A stretch of 64,000 bases of DNA from Tetrahymena thermophila SB210 (GCF_000189635.1 NW_002476535.1:124001-188000), one strand, 5' to 3'; shown: positions 39,168 to 53,058, counted from the stretch's first letter. The notes: a model not told the origin generated them from the letters alone. Numbers and translations are program-made.

Positions 39168-39866
39168 TCACAAACCTATGCTAGAAATTTGGTTAGCATT
39201 CATAATAATTGAACACCAATGCCATAGCTTTTCGTTTTATCCTAGTTAAGCAAAATTATTATAAAGTTTTACTAAAGACTTGTTGAGTAAGAAAGGCTCT
39301 AAAAAGTAGCAATAAGCAATAAGGAAGGAGGAAATCATGTAACCATAAGAATAGTGGATAACTTTCTTTTTAATTGTGCCGTTATTGCAGTAATGGTTAT
39401 AAATGCCATCAATGCACCTAGAGAAAAAGAACATTTTCCAAACATACCAGCTTTTTTTTTCAATCATTTATAAGGATAAAAAACCTGCTATAAACCCGCT
39501 GATAAATGCGTTGTATCCATCTTCCTTTTTACGTAAATAGCGGAGTATACAAATAGCTCCCCTCATAGTCCCTGTCATTGTAGCTAGGAATAAGGGTAGC
39601 TAAATATTTTATGTTGTAAGAAATAGTGCTTTAAAAGTTTGTAGACTCTTTTTCTTTGAAAGCAAAAAGAATAGAATATTTGTGATGGTCTTTACTCCTA
39701 GTCCAATTCCTAATGATTTTATAAAGCCGCCTACTGCGTTAATAATGCAATTTCCATCATGCTTGCATAGTTTATGGCACTTAATGGGTTAGTCTTCTTC
39801 TTTCACCTTCTAGCATTCAGGTATTTCCTATAAAAATTATTGTTATTCACAATTATTTGTGTTCAT
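39168..39866 (-). CDS. TMEM135-like (Tim17-related) membrane protein
   Basis: Single exon, 232 residues, ATG 39866 to TGA 39168-39170. The N-terminal part contains a cysteine cluster (IKCHKLCKHDGNCI). A Gly-rich amphipathic segment follows (INAVGGFIKSLGIGLGVKTI). Next comes GTMRGAICILRYLRKKEDGY leading into NAFISGFIAGFLSL. The pattern of an arginine-bearing helix, then 'KEDG-NAFISGFIAG', then a second pore-like helix is what I associate with the TMEM135/Tim17 group, linked in animals to mitochondrial and peroxisomal dynamics. The protein is about half the usual TMEM135 length and so may represent one repeat unit. The C-terminal region has another hydrophobic helix (YMISSFLIAYCYFLEPFLL). The family call is moderately sure; function here is not. 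Confidence 0.72.
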
Positions 39867-40876
39867 TTTTTTAAAAGATCTTTAAATAAATCTGACTGAC
39901 TTTTAATTGTTAAAATTTTAGTTTTTATCAATTTAATTTACTTTAATCAATATTTAATTGATTGATTAGTTTATTTTTATCAATCAATTCTATTGATTAC
40001 TTGCTAAGATTTATGAAAATGTTTTTGCTTTCTAATTTATTTTGAATATTTTAATTCTATTAAATTACATCTAATATGCTTGTTCGTTATTAAAGTATCA
40101 TGGATTTTAAACAAAGCAGAGCATTCATTAATATTCGACTATTTATTTTTTACATACTTTCATCAAAAAGGAGTTTATTTGGTTTTTAATATGTATTTGA
40201 AATGCTATATTTCTTGGAATCAAATACGTAACAATCATTATCGATTGCGTAAATAAATTAAAAATATGTAATATAAATTTTGAATTTTACCATTAGTTGC
40301 ATTCATAATTACAAATTTACTACATAACTAAATTTCTTAATTTATTTATTTATTTTGAGTGTTTAATTAAAAAATCTTTAATTACACTTTTTTGATAAGC
40401 AGTATCCAAAAAATATAAAAAATATCAAAATTTTTTTTTATCTATTTTACTACAGAAATTTAGAAAAATTTATTATAAGTACTTTAATATACTGTCAGTT
40501 CTCATAATTTAATGATTTTTTTACTTTAAGACCTAATATTAATATTTTCTGAAGTAAGGAGCTTCATTAGAAATGGGCTTAATTTTTAGGAGGGCTATAA
40601 AAAAGTAATTATGGTAATCTAATTAATGGTGTATTTAGAAGTTTAAAAGATAATTTTTATTTTTACAACTTTTAAAACTTATTTTAATTTAAACAATTAG
40701 ATTGAAATACTTTAAATTGATATTAAGTTATTTATTAAGTCATAATAAATTTTTTTATTTTATATAAAAAAAAATGAAATTTTTTGGTTTTTATTTAATT
40801 TGTAGAAAAGAATTAATTATTTTATAGAATACATACATACATTTTATAAATTGAGTAGAAATTAAATATAAAAAAT
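39867..40876. other. intergenic spacer, tandem minus-strand genes
   Basis: AT-rich spacer holding the TMEM135-like promoter on its left side. Nothing else recognised. Confidence 0.55.
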
Positions 40877-43341
40877 TCAAAAATTATTGAAATTCATTTG
40901 TTTTGTTGGAGAAAATCTTTGGTTTTGTGTTTAGAAAAATCTAGTTTGCTATGTTTATGATTTAAGTTTCTCGTTACTTGTTGGATTATGTTTCCATCTT
41001 GGATTTAAAGAACTTAAATAGTTATTTATTATTTCTATTTCCCTTATAGATTACTAATTAGATGAGCTTTATTATTACTGCCTTGAGCTGTTAAGACCTT
41101 AATTATATGTCATATGGTTAGATAGTTAACCATTTTAATTAACGTCAAAACTTTCGTCTTAAGTATTAATGCTCAAGTTATTTTACAAATGCTGAGGAGT
41201 CTTTGTTTTTGATTTTATACTAGTCCTAAAAGTTTATTGTTATTAATATTCCCTATTTCCTAACTCAGATGAAACCCTAACTTTATTTTAAAGACTTGGA
41301 GTTTGTATTGGGCTTGGAAGCTAACCACCTGAACCGACTAAAGATCTATCTTTAGACACTACTGGTGACTCTGGTTTAGAAAAAGCTGATATCCTTCTAT
41401 ATTAAGTAGAGAAGTAGTCTATGTTTTATCTCCGACTTTAGTGCTTGTAACGACTAGAATTAGCATTAGTAGTCTAGGGCTATTAAAAATCATCCATACT
41501 TTGTATATTATTGATATTATATTGAAGATTATTTTTATTATTTATGGTATTGTTTGGTGAGTTAATGTTTAGGAAAAGGTTATTACTATTTGAATTGTAT
41601 GTTTAATTTAGAATGCTACTATTATTTGAAATCTAATGTAGCTGCGATTACCTGCTAAATATATGTTTTCTAATCAATTATTACACATTATTATCATTTA
41701 GAAAGAGTTTTAGAAGCTCTTCTGGATCAATTTAAAGCATGGTATTTCTGAGTAAAATTTTTTCAACTACTTAATTTGTTTAATCTTACTTTTGAGGTGC
41801 TTGCTAACATACCTAACTATTTTTAAGTTCATTAACACACTTAACAAATAATTGATAGTAATAATTTTCAGCTCTTTACTCTCTTTACTATCCTATTAGC
41901 TTATTTTTATTTAAGTTTTGTTATGTTTTTTCTGCAGAAGGTGATTAAAATTAATATTGCTTCTTTAAATTTTAAATAAGTTTATCAGTTTCTAAAAAAA
42001 GATCGAGAATAGTGAAAGTGTATTTATCGAAAATAAAATTTTTTATAAACTTTTAGTAAGTTGAAGGTTCGTTATCTTAGCCATTATTTTTATTTAAATA
42101 AACTTTGATATCTTCCATAAGTGTAATATTTTTCTCTTTTTCGATCTGTTAAAGTTTAGCTAGTTCATTATCTATGTTAATACTATACTTTTTTTTGAAA
42201 AAGTCAATATATTGCTCTTGTTTGCTTGTAATCAATTCTAATTCCCTTACTCTATCTCTCAATGTATGGACTCTTTATATAAAACACTAAAATCAATTTC
42301 ATAAAAAAACTTTTGTAAATTTTATACATTAAAAATTTTATTTAATCTTTAAAATTGCTTTTTTTATTTATTCTTAAAATAGTTCTAAAAAATTAAATTA
42401 AATTTATTAAATTTATTTTTTATAAAACTAGATTATCAATTAATCTTTATTTTAACTAAATCATAAATAAAAATATTTAATTTTCCTATTAAATTTGTTG
42501 CAATTATTAATAAAAATCTAATATCTTTTTTGAATTTCATGTTGAAATAAATCAATTTTTTATTAGTTGAAATGAAGTTTATTTTTTTTAACGAATAGCT
42601 TCTATTTATTCTACTATTATCTTACTCTTTTAACAAAAGTTAAATGACTTATCTAAAGTTAAAGATTCATTTTAACACTGAAGTTGTATATTTACCTAAA
42701 AAGCTAGTGTAAATAATTTATGATATTAAAAATATTTTTGATTTGGTTAAAATCTAAATTATATCTTAATTCGATTAGTAAGCTTATGCTTTATAAAAAT
42801 ATTTCTCCTATTTACTTGATGTTCCATTATTTGTTTTCTCTACTCACTTTAAGAAATGCGTCATAAACCTTTTGATATTCATCTTTATACTCTTTTATTA
42901 TCTAAATACTTGTCTTAAGCTGATTTTATGTGGTTAATCCTTAACCATTAGTGAACGAATCTACTAATTTGGTCATCTATAATTTAACAATACATGTAAT
43001 GAATTACAAATGTCATTAAAACTATTTTTTAAATATACCTTCTCAAGCTCTAACGAAAGGGAAATAATAATATCTTTAAAGTTTTCTGCTATATTAATTT
43101 CATTTTTTTTTTATAGCAGATGAATCTTTTCATCAAAGTTGCTCATAGTTTAATTAATTTTTTGCTTTAAATGATCAATTTCATTTTCATTTATTTCGAT
43201 CATGTCATCAACATATTTAGTACTATAGGCACTCATTTATATAGTCTCTTTCTTTTATATTTATTTTCTTTATTTCTCTTCATCCATATACTTTTGCTAT
43301 TTTGAAACTTATGTCATATTAACCAAATTGTGATCAATCAT
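40877..43341 (-). CDS. coiled-coil protein with long Asn/Gln/Ser-rich tail
   Basis: Three exons, 43341-43039, 42976-42848 and 42286-40877, keep phase and total 613 residues. The first two exons and the start of the third form coiled coil (DDMIEINENEIDHLKQKINQ; RVHTLRDRVRELELITSKQE). A middle part has short helical blocks (KFIKNFIFDKYTFTILDLF; DPEELLKLFLNDNNVQQLI). The last 300 residues are Asn/Gln/Ser-rich with scattered Ser-Pro sites (SAFSKPESPVVSKD; GGQLPSPIQTPS) that could be kinase targets. No membrane or catalytic motif is seen. The second intron would be 561 bases, exceptional for this window; the alternative is that it separates two genes, with exon 3 belonging to a downstream gene. 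A basal-body, axonemal or cortical protein is plausible but unproven. Confidence 0.7.
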
Positions 43342-45550
43342 TTTATTAGTAAGAAAATAAATTAGTAAAAGCTTATCTTAAAATCTAATTAAATTTTATG
43401 GATATTATTAATTTAAAAATATCATCAATACCAAATAACTAAGAAAATTGTAAATTGAATAAATAAAAATTAGCCTTTCACTTATTCACATTTTAAAATA
43501 AGTAAATTAGTTTGTTGTATTTATATCTACCATTTTTTCATTCATATAAAATCCATTTTTATTCTTACTTTAGTTATGAAAAAACTACTTTAAAATGTTG
43601 CTTAAAATTAATAAAAAGTAAAATAATTTTTGTAGAAGAAAAAGGTTTCCAATTTAAGAAAAATGTAAATTAATATTAAATATAAAATATATCAGTTATC
43701 AAAAATCTAATTATTGAATAAATTATGATTATTTTATACTATAATAAGTAAATAAATTATCTATCTAACAGCTAAATAGCTACTCTGGTAATGTTTTAAG
43801 TAGTTTCGGAAATATTGTCATTAAATAAAATGTTTCTATTTATCTTATTATGAGAATAATTAGTTTAATTGATTAATATAAATTAATAGAAAATATAAAT
43901 AGCATCATAAAGGCTTAAAATTATTTATGGATAAGAAATTATAATTTAAATTAAATATTTAAAAGCAATTTGTTGTCATATATTATTATAAATTTAATTA
44001 CAGAAAAGAAAAGTAAATGTTTATTTTATTTAATAATAAAAGGAAAAAAATTTTACAATCTTATTGAGAATTATTTTTAATGATTTTTTTATTAAATATA
44101 TTTTTATAAAAAATAATGAGAAAGTTTATTTATTTAACATTGTGATTTATCTAAAATCTAGCTTTTAACTAAAAGTGTTAATAAAATAAAAAAACTTATT
44201 TTAAGTTTTAAAATTACTCTTATTAGGTAGTTTATAATTAAATTAATGAATTTATTTGCTTATTATTATTATAATCACCGTTAAAATATATTTACTATTT
44301 TTATAAGATATTTATTCTTTTTGTATTGTTTATTTTCTTCATAATTATTTTGTTTATTTATTTAGTTACTTGTATATTTTAATTTTTGAATATAATACAA
44401 CTTTTGAATACAAAAGAAGAAGAATAATGAATTTATATTTATTTTATAAATTATTATTCAAATATATTCTTAGAAGATAAAAATATTAATTATAAATATA
44501 ATAAATAGTATTGATTCTTTCTAATTCAAGTTAGTAATTATAACGTTTTTATTTTGTAAGTAAAGTTGGAAAATTTATCAATTAATTTACAAGTTTTACT
44601 TATAAAATATAATTTAAAAACATTATTTTTTTTATTTTCTTAAAATACCCACTTTGGAGAATGAAAATTCTAAAAGAATTTTGATTTTTTTTTATAAAAA
44701 ATTTAGGTGAAATAAAATTTGCTTACAAATATATGAAATACAAACCAGCCCTACAATTATTTAGTTGGTAAATTTAGTGTTGTAATCCATTAAAAATATG
44801 TAATAATTTAATAATCAAATAACAAAAATTAATAAGCTTTTTTAGTATAAAATTGATTATAACATTACATTTAACTATTTATAAATAATTTTTATATTCT
44901 TTTTTAATCATTTTAGTATATTTTATATAAAATATTGATTGGAATTAAGTTTTTATAATTCATATTATATATAGATAGATATTGATTATAATTTTTGTGT
45001 TTCAATTTATAAAAGAACAAAAATATTAAAGAAGTTTATTTTTTTCTTTTATAATTTGTAGTCTCATTAGTAGAAATATAATTATAAAAAGGATTTCAGA
45101 TTAATCACTAACTAGATTTTCAAATATTTAAAACCATTTATTTTAATAATTTGAATAAAATTTAGTCACATAAAACAATATAAACGATTCGAGGTAATTA
45201 TTTATTTTTAAAAAATACTTAAACAAAAAATTAATATCTTTGAGGGATAGTATAATTTAGATACTTTTAAAATAGATTAAACTTTATATTCTTTTTCTAA
45301 TTTATTATTTCTAAAATAATTTCTGTAAAAAGATATCTATCAATGTTAAAAATAAAAAAATAAAAGTCTTCTATTAATAAAAAAAACTTACATTGTTTAA
45401 TTATAATTAGAGTTACTAATTTTTATTAATATCAGTTAAAAATTAAAGTTAAGTTCAAAAATTAAAATCTACTTGCTTAGTTTTACATTTCAAGATAATT
45501 TTTAACTTGGATAGATTACAGTGTTTTTTATGTATAATTAATCAGACCAT
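43342..45550. other. long intergenic spacer, divergent
   Basis: About 2.2 kb of almost pure A/T with no sustained coding character on either strand. Confidence 0.55.
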
Positions 45551-46232
45551 AATTTGTTTAGAATAAATGTAAATGAAATTCAGGCTTTATTAAGAAAGTA
45601 AAGCATTATAAACAATAACTTCACTCATTTAATTTGTAAATATCTTGCATTTTTAAAGAAATAAAAAATATTAATTTCAGTTTTTGAGTTCATTTAAAAA
45701 AATGTAATTCATAAGATTAACTAGTATTTGAATAAGCTTGTCAAATAAAGCATACTTTACTAGAAATGTATTTAAATATATCAAATTCTTTTTTATTGAT
45801 GTTTTATTTTATCAAAATGGAGATAAGAGTGATATTATGAATGTAAATTTAAAAGAATAATTAGGATTAACCAATTTTATTTAACAATATTTTTACTTTG
45901 TTAATGAAAGTGGTGAAATTTATCTTAGAAGACACTATTTGATAAACTTAGGTGAAAAATTAAAATAAAAATTAATGGAAGTGATGAAGGTTCGTGAATT
46001 TGGAATTTCTGATGGACTAAATTAATTTAATCAAAAGAAGTATATATAATCCTTTACAATATATCAGGTATAATAACTTACTAAAATTGCTTATGATATA
46101 GATAATTTTATAATTTAATCACTTTTAAAAACAAATATATTATTTTAGTTAATTTTTCTTGTTTGTCTCTATTCGATTTCAATACAGCTTGCTATTTTAT
46201 GGCCACTAAATCAATTTTTTTGGTTCAGTTGA
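45551..46232 (+). pseudogene. fragment of a TmcB-like ciliate membrane protein, apparently broken
   Basis: Two plus-strand frames look strongly coding. One, to about 45795, reads NEIQALLRKQSIINNNFTHL and onward. The second, from about 45733 to TGA 46230, contains FYQNGDKSDIMNVNLKEQLG, then NESGEIYLRRHYLINLGEKL and VREFGISDGLNQFNQKKYIQ. It continues IYQVQQLTKIAYDIDNFIIQ and ends in a membrane helix (LIFLVCLYSISIQLAILWPL). This resembles, from memory, the middle of very large Tetrahymena TmcB-like/PAS proteins, where the same polar block precedes a transmembrane helix. Here there is no long N-terminal part, the frames shift without a plausible intron, and TGA follows the helix. Another coding-like patch lies at 46300-46450. 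I read it as a decayed gene copy; a missed intron is the alternative. Confidence 0.5.
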
Positions 46233-48118
46233 ATTACGCTGACAAAAAAAATTTGTATGAAAAGTTTGTAACAAAAATCTTTTATAAAACAACAAAGTAT
46301 AAATAATTAAAGCATCTAGTGATAATTATAAATTAGCTTTATATGTAAATAGGCAAGAAGGGCCAAAAATAATACAAGCTTTCAATTACATTTTTTATTC
46401 AAAGTTTTTTACTGCTAAGATTTAATCAAAAATTAATTAAAAAATGTAATGAATTTTTTGCCTTTTGAAAATAATAAAGTTAAAGTGTGCCTGATAAAAT
46501 ATATCAATAATTAATTGCACTCTATCACTTTTTTATAGACTACAGATTTTATTTCTTTTAAATCTGTAAACAAAAAAAGGACTATGAAGAAAAATATTCT
46601 TAATAAAATAAAATCAAGTCTATAATCATATTCAATAAATTTCAAACTTTGCTAATCAATAAATCATCAAATTAATTGTAAATTTAAAGATAAAACAGAA
46701 TCACTAATCTATCTCGTGTCTTTGGATAATCTATTTTCTTTTCTTTTCTTTTTTGTTTGTTTGTTTTATTTCCACATAATTCTTTTCTTAAAAGACTTTA
46801 TCTATTATTGCTTCATATTACTAATATTATAAAAAAAAATTATTCGCTTTGTATTATTAAAAGTATTACCTATCTATGAAATCAACATATTTTACTTCAT
46901 AATTAATTTTAGTTCTCACCTTTAACAAATGTTGATACAATTTAGAAAAAAATATTAAAAATGATATCCAAATTGAAATAAGCTTCGTACAAAATACTTA
47001 TTTCTGAAATATTTTCAAACAAATATTTTATTTTGTGAGATTTTACCATTCTGTTTTTTTATATTTGCATTATTTAATTGTTTTTATTCTTTTTGACAGT
47101 ATTTGTTTTACTAGAAAGTAAATAGTAGCTGCAGTAAATACTTTATAAATATTTTAATTAATATTTCAAATAGGAGTGGGTTTTTAAAAATTTTGAAATG
47201 GAATTTTCAAAAGACATAGTTAAAGTAAAATAGCATGTAAGATGTATATGTTATTAGATTGTGTAAAGCTCAGAAAATCAGAGAGTAACAGTGTTTCTAT
47301 TAGATATAATATCGTGAAGTTAGTTTGATGTTTATTGGTAATTAACAGAATAAAAGGTTAACTTTTTAGGAATTTTGGGAATAAATTAATTGTATATATA
47401 TATAAATAGCATTAAAGACTTTCTAATCAATGCTTAACTTGATTGTAATTTTTTTTACGTCATCATGAGAATTTAATAATTTTCAAATAAGGAATAATGT
47501 TAATTGATAAAGTGAGTAACTATTTATGAAAGTATTATAACTTTTTCAGATATTATCTTACTCACTACTTCGCATGAATTTATCTAAAATTTACCTATTA
47601 TAAACTATTCATTACTCTAAATGGATAATTTTAAACAAAATTTGTCTTATAAAAGGTTTTAGTTTTAAAATAAAAATTTATTTATTTATTTCTCAATAAA
47701 TAGAATTAAAAGCAATGTAAATAAATAAATATATATTATTAAATAATTTATCAGAAATACAAGTAAACGAATTTCAAAATTTTAATGTTAAATGAGATAA
47801 TTGCGCATCAAAAAAAAATAAAATTAGGGTATATGTAAGCCTTATATAATTTACTTCAATTAAATATGTGCTAATTAATCCTCTAGTGAATAGGTTTATG
47901 TATTAATTTCAAACATTATTTCACTTATTCAACCTAAATATTATTTATATTTAAATTAAGTGAAGAATCTATTAAAAAAGCTTATAAATACTTTAAATAA
48001 GTTAAATTCAAGTAAATAAATATAATATTGTAAAAGAAAAAAGACAAACAACTATAATATTTTTAAAGTATTATTCACTCAACAAATCATACTTCTAGCT
48101 AACAAAACTATCTCTCAA
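46233..48118. other. intergenic spacer with simple repeats
   Basis: AT-rich spacer. A pyrimidine tract of CTTTT units followed by GTTT units lies around 46734-46768, and a TA repeat at about 47392-47408. The patch at 46300-46450 may be residual coding sequence of the broken gene to the left. Confidence 0.5.
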
Positions 48119-50931
48119 ATGCTTAGAAATCTTTTGCGTGACATTTATTCCAACAAGAAGAATAACAAAAACAATTTGGAAGCTCTTCTCGTTCCTCTAG
48201 ATACTTAAAACACCCTTCAGAGTAGCTGCTCTAGCTTAAATTTTGATCTTCCTACTTTTGGAATGGTAGACTTTATTTATAATTATATTTATCTTAATAA
48301 ATTTGAATGCTTAATCGAATTAACCCACAACTATCGCGCAAGTTCGATAAAATAGCACTTATATATATATTTCATTTTGAAAGTTTGTGAATTTAAACTT
48401 TAACATTTCTTCATTTAAAAAAATTAGCTTGACCTTAAAGAGTCAAGTTAAAATAAAAACTTAGCTTTATTTAAGCTTATTTCGCTAAAAGTAGCTAATT
48501 AATTCATTAATAATATTCTTTGATTATTTGAAAATGATATAAATAAAATCTTTCTCAACTTTAATAATATTTTTTTATATTGAAATATAAAGGATCTGAT
48601 TATTAGCTAATTCCTTTTTTCTAATACTAATGAAAATAATCATTAATGTTTCTTTTCTGCTCTAAACATTAGTAAGTCTGTATAATTTAGCGAGTTCAGC
48701 AAAAACAACATTGTTTCAATATTCCTTCAAAATTCCTCTGCAAGCAAATCAAAAAATACATAGTTTTACCCTTCAATCCAATAATTAAGGTAATAATTTG
48801 ATTATAAAATTATAAATACTATTAAGCAAGCAATATAAATCCCATCCAATTTTTAAATATGAAAATATTTATTTTATAACTAAATTTATAATTTCTTAAT
48901 AGAACACTCATAAAACTATTTCCTGTAAATACTTTGAGAATTTTATCTCATATTTTCAGGCTCTCTTCATTGGAGAAACAATAATTTTATCATAGAAAAA
49001 ATTACTTAGTTAACTTTCAAGGGTGGATCGTAATTTACCACTAGTACTTAATTAGTTAATATTATAATTTTAAAAATGTGCTAAATTATTAATAATAAAT
49101 CTTTGGAAGCTATCTTCTAGTATTTATTGGATTTTACCACAATAAATATGAAAAAATTTTTATACAACACCATTAATAATTTATAGCACCTTAACAAAAG
49201 TAGCTTATGGTTTAATAAATGAAATTTTAAAGAAAAATAAATAATTCTAAAATTTTCTCAACTGATCAAGATAATTTGCTTTTTACATTAATTTTATTGT
49301 TAAAAATGTATACCCTTGATAGAAGCTGGATTTTAATTAAGTATTTTAGAGTAAATTTAGTTTTATGGGTGGGCAGCTGAAATAGATCATTTTAATTGGA
49401 AAAGAAAAAATATTATTTTGAAAACTCTTGTTACAGATAAACTCATCAATTTCAAAATCTTTTTGAATTACTTACATTCTTTTAATTTAAATATAATTAT
49501 TGTAAAATAAATCTAAAAGGGAATCAATAGATTTAAATTCGCCTCTCTCAATGATCTAGAAATAGATACTCTCTAAAATTCAAATCCTCAAAGAAATGAG
49601 ACAAAATGAAAATGTTATCAAATAATGCAGAGAATAAAAGCAAATAGGTAGTTTCGGATTAGCCAATTTATCTCATAAGCCTGTCATTTCATCACTCTTT
49701 GAGCTTATAAAAAATAAACCTTCTATCATTCTCTAATTTAAGAAGAACCCCCAAACACTAGAAAAGAATTTCCACGCCGTACATTTAAACAAGGTATTTT
49801 GTTACTTTATATTTTAAAGTAATCTAAATATAAATTTACAAAGAATTTTTATTTTTTAAATTATTACACTTTTAATTATCTCTTTGTTACCATAGATAAG
49901 TATTTGATTGATTTAATCAAGAATTTTTAAATTTATATTTTTTATTTTGTTTAATATAAAATAAACTCCCTCTAAACCCAATTTCATTTTTACTTGATTG
50001 CACCCCGATAGTCATTTAGAAACCAAAAAGGTTTTAAAAAATCCAATTCAATTACCAATTTATAAAAGATTATTAAGTGTAAAAAAATCGATTGCTACAA
50101 TAACCAACATTTATTCTTGCTTATATTGTATCTAAAAATATTTCATTATTTAATTAGGAGATATTTAATATTATTGAACAAAATCCACTCGAATTCCAGA
50201 CTCAAGTGACTGTGACATCTCTCCAGTCTTCTTAAATGTAAAAATATATTTTTTGAATTATTTTTTAATTCTTTTGAAATATTATTCACATTTTTAATTA
50301 ATTAAAAATAGTAACATAAAGACCACAAACTACTTGAAATTGATTGATTTCTTCCTTTAATCTGAAATTGAATACTTGAATAGTGGATTATCAAATAAAA
50401 AATAATCTGAAAAATTTGATTTACACATATTATCTTCACAAAACAAGGTAAAATCTTTTTTCTAAATTACAGATGATTACTCTTTTTATCATGCTTTATA
50501 ATAATAATAAATTTTACTAGCAAATAAATCTTCAAACTTGTTACATTTAATTAACATTATTTTTAATTTAGGAAATCGAGCTTGAAATGCAAATTTTCTA
50601 ATACGATAGTGGCCAAGAGGATATTTATTATGTGTTTGAAGGTATGAAGTTAAAAGAAAACTGCTTCTCCTCTCTAACTTCCTTGGGATTACTTAGCAGA
50701 AAAAACAGTACAGAAATACCTAATAATATACACTCATATGAGCCATAATTAAGAAAGAAAAAAATGAACAACGACCGTAAAGCAATATAAACATAATAAA
50801 ACTCATTCAAACTATAAACTCCTAATGATGAGTACAATCAAAAGACTTTCTTAATTCTTGAAAATGAACATATAATGGAAAGTTCTACAAGAAACTCTAT
50901 TGATAGCTCTTCTCTTAAACAACTCTTTTGA
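48119..50931 (+). CDS. multi-exon gene of unknown function
   Basis: The start ATG 48119 begins MLRNLLRDIYSNKKNNKNNL. Exons I trust are 48119-48265, 48428-48490, 48593-48789, 48903-49022, 49520-49793, about 50159-50237, about 50314-50447 and 50572-50931; all start and end at GT/AG with matching phase where I could check. The region 49970-50158 probably contains another exon (SFRNQKGFKKSNSITNLQKI) whose limits I could not fix, and the 497-base intron after 49022 may hide one. The exons are richer in C than most of the window. Visible protein is polar: MRQNENVIKQCREQKQIGSF, then FELIKNKPSIILQFKKNPQT, and a last exon with DSGQEDIYYVFEGMKLKENC and a Ser/Asn-rich tail ending LKQLF. No known domain is recognised. 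It could be two neighbouring genes. Confidence 0.55.
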
Positions 50932-53058
50932 ACATATCACTCAAACTGAATTCTCCAAATCTTCTCTCCCTACCTACCGTTTAAACTTCAAATAAAATAT
51001 GCACTTACTCACTACCACTTAAATATTACCAAAAACTAAAACTTAATAACTATTTCTCATCTAAAATATATAAAATAATAAAACAACTAAAATCAAAATA
51101 AATTGCAGATAAAAAAAGTGATTTAATCAAATATTTAAATCTCAATTAAGAATAAAAATATCAATAATTTTTGAAACAATTACTCTACCAAATACCAAGC
51201 CTTTTGATACTTTAACTTCTACTATCATTTTCTCCTTTATATTCTATCCTTTTAAAATCTCATTAATAACCCATGCAACAATATTACTATATTATTATTT
51301 CTCAAAACACATAATATTTTATATTAAATGTCTTGTCATCTTTTGAATTGCTTCTAAATTATCATTTAAATAATTTTTGATTATTCTTTCTTACTCAATT
51401 ATCAGATTTATTTGCTTTTTTTTTTCCTTACATTTTTTTAAAGAGCAAAAGATTATTATTTATTAATTAAAAATACTCTTTTTCCTTTTGATAATTTACC
51501 AAGTTAATTAATTGCAATACAAAATTTTTACATTCTTATCCCTTTAAATCCTGACATTCAAAATTTTATATAACTTTTCATAAAAGCAAAAAGCCCCTTA
51601 TTCCAAATTAGTAAATTTTTAGTCATAATTTTCTGAAAAAATCATACAAAAATTGTACTAATATTGATTACATTTTTATTGAACATAATTTATTAGGATT
51701 TACATAATTCTTAGATTGCAAATTTGAATCAATTAACTAATAGCAAAGAAAATTTACACAAAGTAAAAAATAATAAATTCAATTTTTGTTATTCAAAATT
51801 TTTAGATGAAATTAAAATTGAGAAAAAAAATCAAAAAACTCTATTTTCATTAACAAATATTTATAAATAAATAAATTAATTAAAAGACCTGATAAATATA
51901 AAAAGGCTAATTATCGATAATCTTAAATGATCTATAATCTACTTTACAGTTTAAATTGATTCTTAGAATATTTTTTAAAACTAAACATTCTTGGATTTTA
52001 TATTAAACCTTTGTGTATTTATAAAAAAAGACAAATAAATCATCTTGCAAATTAATAAAAGAGGTAATATTAATTATCTAAATTTAAAATAATTCATTTA
52101 ATTAAAATGTGCAAACATATAATGTTCTATTTTAATTATTTAATACACTTCTTTGTTTTAAGCAGGTTATTTTAATTTATTTTACTAATTTTTTATTTTA
52201 AATCGTTTATTTTTGATATTTATTTTAATTTTTATTTGAATAATTTTTTATTTTAAATCATTTATTTTATATTTCTTTTAGTTAGTAATGTATATATGAA
52301 TTTTAAAGATCTAAGACTTAATTAAAGTACTTTTGTTAAAATATAATAACTCATTATTATATTCATTTTATAATTTCCTATTAAATACTAATAAAATATA
52401 GATATCATTTTTAAATTAATTTTATTTTACTTTTTTTATTTTTAAAATAGAATCTTGATACTAATAATAAATTATAAAATAATAAAAAAATTGATAAAGC
52501 CTATAATTAAAAGTTTAATTTTATATATAATATAAATAAATACAATTACATAGTTTAATTTTTAATAAACATAAAATAATTTTTTAAAACAGAATATCTA
52601 TAATTTAATTATTTATTAAAATTTCTACTTCACTCTCGTCTATACATATTACCAATAATATATAAGAATTCTATCTAATTTATATATAAAGTATTATACA
52701 TTTTATAATTATAAATGCTTGTAACCAGTAATTCAACATAGAATATTACTTTTATTTTTTTAGAAAAAGACATATTTTTGATAATTTATTTGCTGTGAAG
52801 AATTAATTTATAAAATTCAACGAATAAATTTACATGTTCAGTTGAAAATAAACAATCAATCAATCATAATCTTTCAATAAAAAATTAAGTATTTCATTTT
52901 TTTTTTTAGCTTCTTAATATTAATTGATTTTAATATTATCAATTAATTAATATTAGTATTAAGAATAATAAGATAAAAATTCATCAGTAATTAAAAAGTT
53001 AAACAAAAATAAAGCTTAAGCAACCTATAAATTTATTACTTTTGAGAAAATTTAAAGA
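50932..53058. other. long intergenic spacer
   Basis: About 2.1 kb of AT-rich sequence between two plus-strand genes, with no convincing exon. It includes a 55-base-period direct repeat near 52187-52259. Confidence 0.55.
52187..52259. repeat. imperfect direct repeat, period 55
   Basis: The 18-base string AATTTTTTATTTTAAATC occurs at 52187-52204 and again, identical, at 52242-52259, with partly matching flanks. It looks like a small tandem duplication in spacer; no function is implied. Confidence 0.6.

Noticed and set aside
46734-46768. Pyrimidine tract and GTTT repeat as possible element boundary
   Set aside because: Simple sequence without terminal inverted repeats or target duplications; ordinary low-complexity spacer.
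52914-52955. Inverted repeat able to form a 10-bp stem with 9-base loop
   Set aside because: Composed only of A/T apart from one G-C pair; such palindromes are common by chance in this composition and no function is indicated.
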